A program made the position numbers and the translations under genes. The notes under the pieces were generated by a model, which was given only the letters and a program-made list of their open reading frames with translations, ran no database searches and was not told the origin of the DNA. DNA of 64,000 nucleotides from Psychrobacter fulvigenes (lineage in GTDB: Bacteria; Pseudomonadota; Gammaproteobacteria; Pseudomonadales; Moraxellaceae): contig NZ_CAJGZP010000001.1 of NCBI RefSeq assembly GCF_904846155.1, forward strand, positions 1,984,001-2,048,000, read 5' to 3'. This document shows positions 35,990 through 46,292 of the stretch, piece after piece; position 1 is the first letter of the stretch; each line of letters begins with the position of its first letter.

Positions 35990-37072
35990 TTAAGCGGCTT
36001 GTAATCTTTGCTGTTGTTGCTCTTTTACAGGGTTTAGCGTTGTTGGCCCTACAGGCTCGCAGTTCCTCACCTCCTGAGTTCCCCAGCGTATCGGGTTTTC
36101 ATCTTTAGCGCGCTGCATCGTGAGCAGACGCTTCGCCAGTACTTCCTTATCCTCACCCGTATGGCGCTGATTGGGCGTCACAAAGTTAAGCTGACTGTGC
36201 TTATGCTCATTGTTGTACCAGCGCGTGAAGCTCAGCATCCATCGTCTTGCCGCCTCAACGCTTTTAAAGCCTTCGGTGGGCCAATTAGGGCGATACTTGC
36301 AGGTTTTAAATAAAGACTCTGCAAACGGGTTGTCATTACTGACACGCGGTCTGCTGTAAGAGGTGAGTACCCCAAGCTCATACGCTTTCATGCGCATGGT
36401 TTGAGCTTTCATCGGTGCCCCATTGTCTGAGTGTAGCACCACCCCAGTGTGCAATGCATTCTCACTGATTAAAGTACGCTCAAGCAGCTGAGCTGCCAGT
36501 ACACCTGACTCGTGGTCATAAACCTCCCAGCCAACAATTTTACGGCTATAGACATCCTCTATCATGTACAAATAATAGAACTGACCCCGTACCGGACTTG
36601 GCAGATAGGTGATATCCCAGCAGAACACTTGGCAAGGGCCAGTGGCAGTAAAGGTCTTTGGGGCGCTTGAGGCTTTAGGGGCAAGTGCACGACCGCGGTG
36701 AGCCAATTGCTCATGCTGCCTCAGCACCCGATAAAAGGTAGACTCTGAGCCATGATATATCCCCTCATCAAGCAGGGTCGGTACAATTTGGGTGGGCGGC
36801 AGACTGGCAAAGCGGGGCTGATTGCACACGGCAATAATGGCGGCTTGTTCAGAGGCGCTCAGTTTATTCTTAGGAGCTTGGCGCACGGCGTCACACCGTT
36901 TATCACCATTCACGTGACCTGCGCGGTACCAGCGCCGATAGGTGCGGATGCTAATGCCAACTTCAATACAGGCAAGGTTAAGTCTGGCACCTGATTGATT
37001 GGTTTCTTGTATCCATGCGATGTATTGTTTGCGCTCTGGAAGCGAGGTCAGTCGTCCTCGCGCTCCTCCCAA
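35990..37072 (-). CDS. Transposase OrfB of IS copy 2
   Basis: Same 360-aa DDE transposase as in copy 1. It depends on a frameshift from OrfA, and the slippery heptamer is lost here, so fusion with OrfA is not predicted. Confidence 0.8.
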   Translation of the reverse strand: MGGARGRLTSLPERKQYIAWIQETNQSGARLNLACIEVGISIRTYRRWYRAGHVNGDKRCDAVRQAPKNKLSASEQAAIIAVCNQPRFASLPPTQIVPTLLDEGIYHGSESTFYRVLRQHEQLAHRGRALAPKASSAPKTFTATGPCQVFCWDITYLPSPVRGQFYYLYMIEDVYSRKIVGWEVYDHESGVLAAQLLERTLISENALHTGVVLHSDNGAPMKAQTMRMKAYELGVLTSYSRPRVSNDNPFAESLFKTCKYRPNWPTEGFKSVEAARRWMLSFTRWYNNEHKHSQLNFVTPNQRHTGEDKEVLAKRLLTMQRAKDENPIRWGTQEVRNCEPVGPTTLNPVKEQQQQRLQAA

Positions 37073-37544
37073 AACGCATCCAGCTTTTTCGCAGTACCAG
37101 TAAGGCGGCAGTTTCAGCTAAAGCCTTTTCTTTTCGAGCAAGCTCTCGGGTGAGTTGTTTGATCTGTTTGCGATCGCTCTGCTGCTGACGCTTGTCTTTC
37201 AGGCTTTGTTGTTTGCTGCTGCTAAAGCCTTGTAAGGCGTCAGTACGCCACGCTTTGATTTGCTCAACATATAGGCCTTTGCTGCGGCAGTATTCGCTAA
37301 GTTCACTCTCGCTTAGGGTGGCCGTCTCTATAATGGTGGCAAGCTTGGTTTCGCTTGACCAGTCATCAGGGGTTTTGTGGTTCGTTGGCATGGGGTGACC
37401 TTGTTCTCTAGCTTGGGCACGCCAATTATACAGGGTCTGTAATCCGATGCCTTCACTTCTTGAAACCTCGGCAACACTTAGGCTCAGCGGGGGTAGCAGT
37501 TTGCTGAGTATAGCCTGTTTACGTTCTTCGCTATATCGTGGCAT
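36978..37544 (-). CDS. Transposase OrfA of IS copy 2, altered C-terminus
   Basis: Identical to OrfA of copy 1 up to LLVLRK, then shifted into the third frame by loss of one A, ending after 188 aa in an unrelated tail. A -1 slip no longer leads to OrfB. Confidence 0.8.
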   Translation of the reverse strand: MPRYSEERKQAILSKLLPPLSLSVAEVSRSEGIGLQTLYNWRAQAREQGHPMPTNHKTPDDWSSETKLATIIETATLSESELSEYCRSKGLYVEQIKAWRTDALQGFSSSKQQSLKDKRQQQSDRKQIKQLTRELARKEKALAETAALLVLRKSWMRFGRSARTTDLASRAQTIHRMDTRNQSIRCQT

Positions 37545-38103
37545 GATGTGTCCTCATTGTCCCCTTTGGAATTATTATTTAGGGGTGACAACTATCCTGC
37601 CATAGGGGGGTTATGACAATTTTTGTTGAGTCAACAGGATACTATGGTGCTTTTGCTAACCCAGTAACTATAAATTGTTCAGAACCTACCAAATCCTTTA
37701 TTCACCTATTGAATGACAATAAGAAGATCAGTTTAAAAGAGTCTATGTCTTATCCCGACACTCCTGAAAAAACTTTCGATACGACTTTCAAGAAACGTAT
37801 AGATAGAGATATAGTTGAGGCAATTTTCTCTCATTATTGTTCATAAGTAGAATATATTTTAAAAAGAACAAGATATATTTAATTGACATTATTCTTTTAT
37901 TAGTGAAAATTACTAATCTTAACCTTCATACTTACGGTTTTTAATAAAATCTATGCTTTCATTATCAACTATATAGGAGCTAGCTATTTTATATTTAATA
38001 AAAGTATTAGTTGAGATTAGTATTTATATTTACTGGTCTCAACTCACTAAATAACTAGATTCAAGTTTTTAAGTTAAAAATTTATATTTTAAGGAAATTT
38101 TCA

Positions 38104-38871
38104 ATGCAAGCCAATCACATTTTATCCATATTTGCCCTAGCTAGTCTTGTTACTCTCACGGGTTGCTCTGATAAGACGCCAATAGAGGAAACGACTGATG
38201 TCGCTACTCCTGAAGTAGCAACTTCTACAGAAACGGTTGTTGCTGAATCAGATGCCACTACTGAGTCTGTAGCAGAGGTAGAAGTTGTCGAAGTGATTGA
38301 TGAAAACCCTCCTAAATTTGCTCAAGTCACTGACTACTTAGCACTAGAACCAGAATCCAGTTGGAATTGGGAAAAGCTGGCTAGTATATCTGCTGTTAAA
38401 GAGTGGGATCCTAAAACACCTACTAAAGATGAGTATTCACCTGAAAAGAATCAATACTACATTTGGGGCGGTTTAGATGACGTTGGTGGCATGAGAGTTA
38501 TAGGTACAAAGGCACAACCCGAAATAATAACTATCGGCTCTGGACAGTCAGTAATGGAGGATGAGACGGGTAGTAAAGTTTATAAAGTTGAAGATCTGTT
38601 TAGAGCGAGTGAGCTTACTCGGGTAAAGTCAAACTGCGATAAAGGCGAAAACGAGCTTTTCTCACAACAGTTTTATAAATGGGAAAAGCCAGGACATCAG
38701 CCACTTTATATCTATTCCATCATAGACCAAGCCAATGCTGGCACCTCAAGCGATGTCGGCATTGCCAAAAGCTTAGCTACCTTTTTTGAGTCTGATTATA
38801 GTGACGCGCTTTATGATCTGAGAGCTTCAGATGCTGACTACAACGATGTCACTTGTACGTTTGATCTTTAA
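38104..38871 (+). CDS. Hypothetical acidic lipoprotein
   Basis: 255 aa with lipobox LTGC, then a disordered linker rich in Thr, Glu, Val and Ala (about 25-70). A globular part follows with WNWEKLASISAVKEW and two Cys near the end (KSNCDKGE, VTCTF). Family not recognised. AAGGAA ribosome site. It is one of a run of exported proteins in this region. Confidence 0.65.
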   Translation: MQANHILSIFALASLVTLTGCSDKTPIEETTDVATPEVATSTETVVAESDATTESVAEVEVVEVIDENPPKFAQVTDYLALEPESSWNWEKLASISAVKEWDPKTPTKDEYSPEKNQYYIWGGLDDVGGMRVIGTKAQPEIITIGSGQSVMEDETGSKVYKVEDLFRASELTRVKSNCDKGENELFSQQFYKWEKPGHQPLYIYSIIDQANAGTSSDVGIAKSLATFFESDYSDALYDLRASDADYNDVTCTFDL

Positions 38872-38906
38872 CGCATCTCAAATCTAAAAAATTAATGGAC
38901 TAAATT

Positions 38907-39593
38907 ATGAAAGCAAATAAAACAATAGTGACACTCGCTATCGGCGCCCTTATCACTTTATCTGGCTGCGCTGAGAGTCAAACCATGGGCAGTACCGTAG
39001 TCAATAGTGTGGGCTCGCTAGTAACAGAAGTAGTCAATGGCACGGTAGAAGGCGTTAGACAAGGATTAGGAGGCGCAGCAACTGCTGCCACTAAAGACAG
39101 TAGTACTAGCAACACTCATTCCGCTTTGCCTGCAAACGATATGGTATATCTATTCGGCAGCATGGAAGGAGGTTGCTTAGGAAAAGACATGCCTTTTCAG
39201 ACATTTGACCAAAGTACGTTGACGTTAGAAGATAGCATTAAAGGCGTGAGTAATGGCTATAATTATTATGTTAAGCCAAGATCAGAATGGCTATCAGAAT
39301 ATCGTGATACGATAAAAAATGTAAGAATATATGAAGGTAATGAATATACACAATATCACGTGATCTTTAAAGATGGTATAAAATATCGTGACCAACCATT
39401 AGAAGAGTACATTTTCATGTTCCGTCCTGAATCTTCAGGTTCTGGTGAAATCTTAAAATTCTCGCCAACCGCCAATATCGCTACTATTTGGCCAAATTTT
39501 AGGTCTTATAAGATGGAGTATTGGGGTGAAATGATAGATATGGGCGCAACTTATAACCCTAAAAATAAAGCTATCACTTGTCTATTTGACTAA
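38907..39593 (+). CDS. Hypothetical lipoprotein, intact paralogue of the truncated gene at 32665
   Basis: 228 aa with a lipoprotein signal (lipobox LSGC), a Gly/Ala/Ser-rich linker to about 75 and a conserved domain with two Cys (EGGCLG and AITCLFD). It starts 35 bp after the previous gene and is probably cotranscribed with it. Function unknown. Confidence 0.68.
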   Translation: MKANKTIVTLAIGALITLSGCAESQTMGSTVVNSVGSLVTEVVNGTVEGVRQGLGGAATAATKDSSTSNTHSALPANDMVYLFGSMEGGCLGKDMPFQTFDQSTLTLEDSIKGVSNGYNYYVKPRSEWLSEYRDTIKNVRIYEGNEYTQYHVIFKDGIKYRDQPLEEYIFMFRPESSGSGEILKFSPTANIATIWPNFRSYKMEYWGEMIDMGATYNPKNKAITCLFD

Positions 39594-39715
39594 ACACCTT
39601 TTAATCTTTACAACGTTTGCAGCTTAATTAATCTTAAGCTGTAAATGATTACTATGACTTTATTAGGATTATTTAACGATGTTTATACTAGAATAAGAAT
39701 ATTTTGAGAAACATA

Positions 39716-40786
39716 ATGACCACGGACATCCCAGCTTTTGACTTTCAGATAAAGTTTATAAAATACATCCAGTGGTTGCTGGAGTCTGGCTCATATACCT
39801 CAACCTATAAGTTTGCCTTACTCATGTCACTGGTGAACGTTGCGATTGAATCAGGAATTCATGGTAACGAGACATTATTTATCAGCTATGAGCATCTGGC
39901 TGAACAGTATATCAAACTTTATTGGAAACAGTCCCTACCTTATACGCATAACCATAGCTCTAATGAAGAAACCGCTTTTATTTTGTCTCAGAATACTGGA
40001 CGACAAGCTGCTATCATTAATAGTATTGTTGAGCTGCAAGCTAAGCAAGCCAATATCAACAAAGCAAAAGTGCATCATACACAAGAATGGCAAGCCCTCA
40101 AAAAATCAGTCGCTCAAACCATCCGCAAATATCCGGCTAAGTTTTTGCAAACCCCTGAAAATATAGAACGTACCTTTTTGTACCATTACGATGACAAGAA
40201 TAACAAAGGCGTTTTGCTCAATCAGGGGATAGCCTACTGTCTGGCTCATTTTAGTCACATTATCTTTAAATTATGTCAACAATACTGGACTGATTTCGTT
40301 CGCAGTAATAAGCACAATCACTTGGTGTTTGATCAAGATACTGATCTAAGACACTTTCTATTTGGTCAATCGCGGCAAGCCTTATCCAGTCTTTTGCCCA
40401 TGCTAATAGATATACAAGACTGTCAATGCTTTTACTGCGGCAGGCCTTTAAGTAAAGACATGGAGGTCGATCATTTTATCCCTTGGTCAAAGTATCCTAA
40501 CGACACCGCGCATAACTTTGTGCTCGCCGATCGCCGTTGTAATAATGCTAGAAGAGACTACTTAGCAGATATTCCTTTTTATGAGCGTTGGTTACATCGT
40601 AACTCTATCTATCATCAGGAGATCAACAGCTTTGCTATAGGGAAAGGCTTCGTTGCAAACTATAATAAGACTAAGAAGATCAGTGAATGGGCATATAATT
40701 TGGCAATCGAAAATGGGGACTTGGTTTGGCAACCGCCAAAACAGCTCGAGATTATCAGTAAAGCAATGCCTAGCTTATCATTATGA
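39716..40786 (+). CDS. HNH endonuclease domain protein
   Basis: 356 aa. The C-terminal half has a zinc-type HNH motif: CFYCGRP, then MEVDHFIPWSKYPNDTAHNFVL and CNNARRDYL (about residues 240-285). The N-terminal 200 residues are alpha-helical without a recognised fold. Start at the ATG at 39716 (GAG 7 nt upstream). Four-base overlap with the methyltransferase gene suggests a modification/cleavage pair or a nuclease with a partner; a role in defence is inferred. Confidence 0.78.
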   Translation: MTTDIPAFDFQIKFIKYIQWLLESGSYTSTYKFALLMSLVNVAIESGIHGNETLFISYEHLAEQYIKLYWKQSLPYTHNHSSNEETAFILSQNTGRQAAIINSIVELQAKQANINKAKVHHTQEWQALKKSVAQTIRKYPAKFLQTPENIERTFLYHYDDKNNKGVLLNQGIAYCLAHFSHIIFKLCQQYWTDFVRSNKHNHLVFDQDTDLRHFLFGQSRQALSSLLPMLIDIQDCQCFYCGRPLSKDMEVDHFIPWSKYPNDTAHNFVLADRRCNNARRDYLADIPFYERWLHRNSIYHQEINSFAIGKGFVANYNKTKKISEWAYNLAIENGDLVWQPPKQLEIISKAMPSLSL

Positions 40787-41440
40787 CAGATATGCAGCGA
40801 CTCACTAGACAGTACTATGCTGACCATGCGATAAGCTATGCTAATAGTACCTATCAGGTCGATATGAAAGAGCTCTATCAAATATTTATTGATAATCTAC
40901 CTGATAGCAATCAGCATATTTTAGATATTGGCTGCGGTTCAGGTCGTGATGCCGCGCATTTCGCAAACTTAGGTTATAAGGTTATGGCTATTGATGGTAG
41001 CCAAACGCTAGTCGATTGGGCAGAGAGCCATTATAATGAGCAAGTTGAGTGGCAATGTATGACCTTCGAACAAACTCCATTTCAAGTTTGGTATAAGCGA
41101 TTTACAGGTATTTGGGCATGTGCTTCTTTGCTTCATGTACCTTACGTCGAACTGCCTTTCTTATTCAATAATTTGCTTAATACACTGAAAGATAATGGGG
41201 TTTTTTATGCCTCTTTTAAATATGGCGATCGGCGAGCACAAAGTTATGCGCGGTGTCGTTAGGATACTTTGACATGAGGCTCGTATTGATAAGATTATTG
41301 CAAGTCTAGATAATTCTATTACTCTTATGACTTGGATAACTGAAGACCAAAGAGCTAATATATCAAAGAAATGGCTAAATTTAATGATCAAAAAGCATAA
41401 TAATCAATTATTATCTGGTAATGACACATTTCTTAAATGA
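40783..41440 (+). pseudogene. SAM-dependent methyltransferase, decayed C-terminus
   Basis: The first about 150 codons encode a class I methyltransferase with motif I ILDIGCGSGRDAAHFA and the acidic loop AIDGSQ. After YASFKYGD the frame meets a stop at 41262. The typical end of the family continues in another frame from about 41280 (ARIDKIIASLDNSITLMTWIT...) to a stop at 41440. Between them several bases are lost. Probably inactive. Confidence 0.7.
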
Positions 41441-41589
41441 GTTGCTAGCTCATTGTTATCCGGTATATAGCTTATAGGCTTAGCCTAAATGTGCTTTAAT
41501 AGTAGTGTTTTAAAAACATCAGGTTAATTTATTTTACTGATATGACCATATAACTAAATATTTAGAACTAAAAATATTAGAGAGCTTTT

Positions 41590-44500
41590 ATGACAGTGAC
41601 AGGCTTGACCTCTATTATATTGCATGACTCTTATTTTAGAGGCAAACGCACTCGTATCAATTGTAACGGACATACCAATAACACAGGTGATAATGGTGCT
41701 GGCAAGACATCAGCGCTCATACTCATTCCCATCTTTTATGGTCAAGAGCCTAACAAGCTCATCACCCGAGCTGGTAATAAATCCAACTTCGTTGAGTATT
41801 ACTTACCGTCCAATCAAAGTCTGATCGTTTATGAATACACGCGTCAGCAAGCAAGTGATATTCAAACTTACTGCGTGTGCTTGTACCGTAAACGCAACGA
41901 AAACCACTATGCTTATCGCTTTATCAGTGGCCGCGCGGAAGACACTATCTTTCATCCAGATATTGCCCATCTTTTTACTAAAAACGATTCTAGTCATGAC
42001 ATCTTGCGAGAGCTCTATGTCAAAGACGGTATTGAGGTCAGTAGCCAAATCGATAATATTATCGATTATCGGGACATTATCCAAGGGGATTATCAAAATC
42101 TGCGTAAGCGCAATAAAAAATCTAGCTTTATCAGTTACCCAAGAGCTTATGGCATTGCAAAAGAGCGCGTACAGCATCTTGGGGTCTTAACGTCAGTTGT
42201 CCTGCGCCATGACAAACTCTTAGCGCATTTTAAGACCATGCTCGTCGATTGTTTTTTAAGAGATCAAATCAGCTTTCAGCAAACCCCTATTCATAGCAAA
42301 ACCAACAACAAAAGTAGTCAAAAAAATGAAGGGTTGATTAATGATCTGCGCAGTCTTAAAGCCTTTGAGCAGCATCGCGAGGCTATCAAAAATGCCAATC
42401 AAAATGCCATAGACTTATTAGAGATTTGGCAGTCTCTTGCCTCCCATAGCCATATTAGCAAGCGCTATATTGCAAAAATAGCAGAACATAGGACGCAACT
42501 GCTTAGTTTACAAGCGAGCCTTAATAAACAGTACCACTCTGTTCAGCAGTCGTTTGATAAGCAAATTGATGCCCTTAAGACGGAGCAAAATGACTCAGAG
42601 ATAAATTTAAAATCAAAACAAAAATACTTAGCAAGCTTACAGGCGCAAAAAGATAGTTTTGAGCAGCAAGACATTGAGCAAAAAAGACAAGCCCTCTCCA
42701 ATCTTAATGAGTACGAGCAGCAATTAAGGCAGCAGTTGACTCTACTTGATGATTTACAACAGTCGTTTGATAAGCAAAAACGCGACTATGACTCCAAGCG
42801 GTTAACACTCAGTACTGAGCTTAACGATACTAGCAGCCGTATCAACTTACAAATTGAGCAGATTAGGCAGAGTGCTGAAGAAGAACTACGTCAAACTGAG
42901 TCCGATAAAGACAATCAACAAAATAAAAATGAAGCTCGTCTGCGCGCTCGCAATGAACTACATCAAGAGCAACTGACAAGTCTGCAGCAGCAAGCCCGTC
43001 CTATTGAGCTGGCAATAGAGATGATCGCTCATAAAGTACTGACTCCCGATGAGCAGGCCTATAAAGATCAGCTAGACGATGAGCTCACGCAAGCCAATAG
43101 CCAGGCTAGTCAATGGCACTCAGAGTTAGAGACTCTACATCATGAATCGGCTGATCTAGATAAGCAGATACAATCGCAAGATGAAGAGGCGCAGCGCTAT
43201 GAACAGCTGGCAAAAAAGATAAAAGATAAAATTAAAACGCTTGAAAAACAGTTAAATCCAGAGAGTGGCAGTTTATTGTCGTTTATGAAGTCTAATGCCT
43301 CAGCAGGGACCTCTAACTGGCAACAAGATATTGCCAAAGTGATCCACCCTGAGCTGATCCATCGCACAGATCTAAGTCCGCAGTGGCAAGCTGAATTGAG
43401 CGACGATATATATGGGTTAGCGCTCAATCTTGACGCTATTGAAACGCCTGAGTTTGCTCAAAATGATCTGGCATTGCGAAGTCGTATTGATGCTCACGTT
43501 ATGGAACTTACAGAAGTTGAGCAACGTTTACAAGATATTGCACAAGCGACGACGCTTCTTCGACGCAAACGTCATAGCATGGATGCGCAAAATTCATCTA
43601 TTAACAATAAACTCGCTCATAATAAGGACGCTATAGACGCTATCAAAAGCCGTCAAGGTGAGTTTGAGCAGATCTGTGCTACAAAACGCCTGCAACGCCT
43701 CGAGGAACAAGAGACAAAACTTAGCGAACATAAGAATCAAGTGCGCCTGCTCAAAGAAAAACAGTCTCAAGAGCAACAACAGATGATGACAGAGAGTCGT
43801 CAGCGCTTAGATACCTTCAAAGATTTAATGGAATCAATTAAGCGCCGCCGAGATGACCAGATTGAAGAAAAGAAAAAGCTCATCAGTGATGCTGAGAAAA
43901 ATAAAAACCAGCAAGAGTCTTTGTTACAACAATCGTATCAGCAAGCCCTTAAAGAAGAAGGCGTCGATACCGATACCTTAAACCAAGTTAAGAGCGAGGC
44001 AGAGCGGTTACAAGCGCGTTATAACACAATCAAAGCTTATGAAGGACTGGTTGAAAAATATGAGCGCTGGCTAAAACTTGAATGGGTTGAAGCGCCTAAT
44101 TACCAAGCGCAAATTCATGACTTGACCGATAAGTTGATGAGCTTAAAGGATGCTATCGATACCAAACAGATGGCAAAAGAACACGCTTTAACTAGAAAAA
44201 ATCATGAGCTCAAACAAGTGAGCAAACGGCTTCACCACTTAGGCGTTCAGCAAGCAAGTGTGGAGACTTGGCAAACCAAAGCTCGTCCCTATACTTCTTA
44301 TTTACGAGAGCTTGAGACAGTCTATCAGCAAGCCAAGCTGGCTGATCAGTTGCCTGCCCTAGCACAGCTACGACATCACTCTAGCTTAAATTTTAATGAT
44401 GCAAACACACAAAATATTGATCTTACTGCTTTAGAGTCTGAGACCCGACTCCCTGAATTGTCGCTGAATTTAGATAGCGATGACGTCCCTTGGCTCACCA

Positions 44501-45600
44501 GTATCAATAAACTGGTTCCCGAATGCCAACAAGCACTCGATAAGATCAAAAAAACAGCGAGCACCCTACACAATGACATGACCCAGCATCTAGGCAGTCA
44601 GGTACACCAAGCATGGCAAAATAGACAAAACCAATATAGATATCAACGTATAAAAGAGTCTAATAGCACTCAAAATCAAGAACATGATACGCACGTATTA
44701 TCGCCCGAAGTAATCGCCTTACTCGATGTGATGTCGCTACAGATGGTGGTCAATGAAGATCTAGTACAATTAGAAAAAATCATTCACAGCTCATTTGTCA
44801 CTATCGGTCTCGATATAAGTAACTATTACGGCTCTTTAAACAGCATAAAGAATAAAATCAGTACGATAGGTAAAAGACTGGCAAAAGATATCAACACTCA
44901 GCATAAATTTGAGGCGTTAAGTGATATTCGTATTGAGCTGAACTCCAAGATACATGAATATGCAATCTGGAAAGACTTAGAGCGCTTTGATCGTCATTAC
45001 CAAGACTGGGAGCTTACACGCAATCAGCTACCAGACGAGGCCTTTATCAATAGCTTTGAGCAAGTCATCACTTCATTTAAGCAGTCGCAGATAGACCTAA
45101 ATATCGATAGCTTAGTCGAGATGACCATTCAGATCACCGAAAATGGTCGGCAAGTACCTATCAAAACCGATAATGACTTACAAAATGCCAGTAGCACTGG
45201 GCTATCGATGCTTGCTGTCATCGTGGTGTTCTGTGGTATGACACGCTACTTGTGTCCAGATAGAGACGTCACCATACACTGGCCACTCGATGAAATCGGT
45301 AAATTATCGGGTAAAAACACCGTTTTACTTTTTGATTTGATGAAACAGTATAACGTCACCTTATTCTGTGCTCAGCCTGATGCGACTCCAGCGCTCAATC
45401 GCTTTTTTGTCAATAAAAACCTGTTAGATCTTAAAGAGGGCGTGCGTCAGTTTGAAGTCAAGCGAACCACTACGCGTAACCCTTTATTATCTCTAGCTGA
45501 TACACAAAGCTCGGCTCATCATGCAACTACTCTCACCGATACCGCTTTACCGCAGGCCCCTATGTTAGCTGAGGAGGTCAATCATGAGTCAAACCTTTAG
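41590..45600 (+). CDS. SMC/MukB-like condensin ATPase (Wadjet JetC/MksB-like)
   Basis: 1336 aa. The N-terminal ATPase half has Walker A GDNGAGKTS (33-41). About 800 residues of Gln/Glu/Lys/Leu-rich coiled coil follow, with an interruption near 540-640 that would be the hinge. The C-terminal half has the ABC signature ASSTGLSMLAVIVVF and Walker B IHWPLDEIG (about residue 1235). This is the head-coil-hinge arrangement of MukB/MksB/JetC, not of canonical Smc (signature and Walker B type). The three next genes overlap it or each other. In Wadjet systems the complex extrudes DNA loops and the TOPRIM subunit cuts small circular DNA; that role is inferred. Confidence 0.85.
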   Translation: MTVTGLTSIILHDSYFRGKRTRINCNGHTNNTGDNGAGKTSALILIPIFYGQEPNKLITRAGNKSNFVEYYLPSNQSLIVYEYTRQQASDIQTYCVCLYRKRNENHYAYRFISGRAEDTIFHPDIAHLFTKNDSSHDILRELYVKDGIEVSSQIDNIIDYRDIIQGDYQNLRKRNKKSSFISYPRAYGIAKERVQHLGVLTSVVLRHDKLLAHFKTMLVDCFLRDQISFQQTPIHSKTNNKSSQKNEGLINDLRSLKAFEQHREAIKNANQNAIDLLEIWQSLASHSHISKRYIAKIAEHRTQLLSLQASLNKQYHSVQQSFDKQIDALKTEQNDSEINLKSKQKYLASLQAQKDSFEQQDIEQKRQALSNLNEYEQQLRQQLTLLDDLQQSFDKQKRDYDSKRLTLSTELNDTSSRINLQIEQIRQSAEEELRQTESDKDNQQNKNEARLRARNELHQEQLTSLQQQARPIELAIEMIAHKVLTPDEQAYKDQLDDELTQANSQASQWHSELETLHHESADLDKQIQSQDEEAQRYEQLAKKIKDKIKTLEKQLNPESGSLLSFMKSNASAGTSNWQQDIAKVIHPELIHRTDLSPQWQAELSDDIYGLALNLDAIETPEFAQNDLALRSRIDAHVMELTEVEQRLQDIAQATTLLRRKRHSMDAQNSSINNKLAHNKDAIDAIKSRQGEFEQICATKRLQRLEEQETKLSEHKNQVRLLKEKQSQEQQQMMTESRQRLDTFKDLMESIKRRRDDQIEEKKKLISDAEKNKNQQESLLQQSYQQALKEEGVDTDTLNQVKSEAERLQARYNTIKAYEGLVEKYERWLKLEWVEAPNYQAQIHDLTDKLMSLKDAIDTKQMAKEHALTRKNHELKQVSKRLHHLGVQQASVETWQTKARPYTSYLRELETVYQQAKLADQLPALAQLRHHSSLNFNDANTQNIDLTALESETRLPELSLNLDSDDVPWLTSINKLVPECQQALDKIKKTASTLHNDMTQHLGSQVHQAWQNRQNQYRYQRIKESNSTQNQEHDTHVLSPEVIALLDVMSLQMVVNEDLVQLEKIIHSSFVTIGLDISNYYGSLNSIKNKISTIGKRLAKDINTQHKFEALSDIRIELNSKIHEYAIWKDLERFDRHYQDWELTRNQLPDEAFINSFEQVITSFKQSQIDLNIDSLVEMTIQITENGRQVPIKTDNDLQNASSTGLSMLAVIVVFCGMTRYLCPDRDVTIHWPLDEIGKLSGKNTVLLFDLMKQYNVTLFCAQPDATPALNRFFVNKNLLDLKEGVRQFEVKRTTTRNPLLSLADTQSSAHHATTLTDTALPQAPMLAEEVNHESNL

Positions 45601-46291
45601 CCAAATTACCCTGCATTTATTATCAGGACATATTATCGATAAAATGACTCAGCCGGCTATGATGAGTTGGCTCGAAGAAGAAGACAACCTTGCCAGTATG
45701 CAAGATTATTTATCAAAGATGAATCGTCAAGTGTTATTGACCTCAGATAAACAAGGCGCTTACTTAGGCTATATGGATATCAATGAGAAAGACAGTAATA
45801 AAGCCATCCGTCAGTCGTTTAATAAGATGAGCGTGCTACTTTACCCGCTCATCTTGTGGTTGCGTTTGGTACGCGGTGCTACCGATAGCAGTCGTCCTCT
45901 ACAAGCAGGTGATATGATTAAGCTATCTGATTTGCTCGCTAGCATCGAGTCCTCAAAGCAATTAGAGCTACAGCTGGCCGATATCACAGCCAAACTTGGT
46001 CGCCAAACTAAAGAAGCCAAAAAACAACTCAATAGCCTCGTTGAGTACCTTGAAAACGAAGGCTACTTACATTCAGTCAGCTCAACTGGCGCGTTATATA
46101 AAGCCACTGCAAAATGGTCGCTACTCTACGATCAATTAGAATACATTAGTAAGTATCAACACTTGCATCCCTCTAAAGACGAGCAAGATGGTGCTCAAGA
46201 CAGTTATCAAAATAGCTTTGAGTTGTCTGCTACCGACGTCAATACGCCTGCAACAAGTATCGACCTCAACGATGACGAGATTGAGACTTAG
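45584..46291 (+). CDS. MukE-like condensin subunit (JetB/MksE-like)
   Basis: 235 aa, mostly helical with winged-helix features (AGDMIKLSDLLASI, LENEGYLHSVSSTGALYKAT) as in MksE/JetB. The start overlaps the SMC gene by 17 bp with GGAGG upstream. Assigned mainly by position and fold pattern. Confidence 0.7.
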   Translation: MSQTFSQITLHLLSGHIIDKMTQPAMMSWLEEEDNLASMQDYLSKMNRQVLLTSDKQGAYLGYMDINEKDSNKAIRQSFNKMSVLLYPLILWLRLVRGATDSSRPLQAGDMIKLSDLLASIESSKQLELQLADITAKLGRQTKEAKKQLNSLVEYLENEGYLHSVSSTGALYKATAKWSLLYDQLEYISKYQHLHPSKDEQDGAQDSYQNSFELSATDVNTPATSIDLNDDEIET

Positions 46292-46292
46292 T

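Larger units (their letters stand above)
35953..37610 (-). mobile_element. IS3-like insertion sequence, copy 2 (1658 bp)
   Basis: Inverted copy of the element at 4598-6256, flanked by a TTA duplication (35950-35952 and 37611-37613). It appears identical in the parts compared except for one A missing in the slippery run (AAAAA instead of AAAAAA at 37085-37089), making it one base shorter. Confidence 0.9.
35736..37846 (+). pseudogene. Secreted small protein split by IS copy 2
   Basis: The first part (35736-35952) has an AAAGGA site, a signal peptide cleaved after TTVNA and about 72 codons. The second part (37614-37846) continues in frame when the IS and one TTA duplication are removed (...KKPRV-MTIFVESTGYYG...) and ends IFSHYCS. 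The rejoined protein is about 149 aa, secreted, with a few Cys. No family recognised. Confidence 0.75.

Noticed and set aside
36752..36994. 80-codon frame in IS copy 2, also present in copy 1 on the other strand
   Set aside because: Antisense to the DDE transposase; present twice only because the IS is present twice.
46188..46292. Upstream start for the MukF-like gene
   Set aside because: It lies entirely within the MukE-like gene and has no ribosome site; the ATG at 46293 directly follows the preceding stop.
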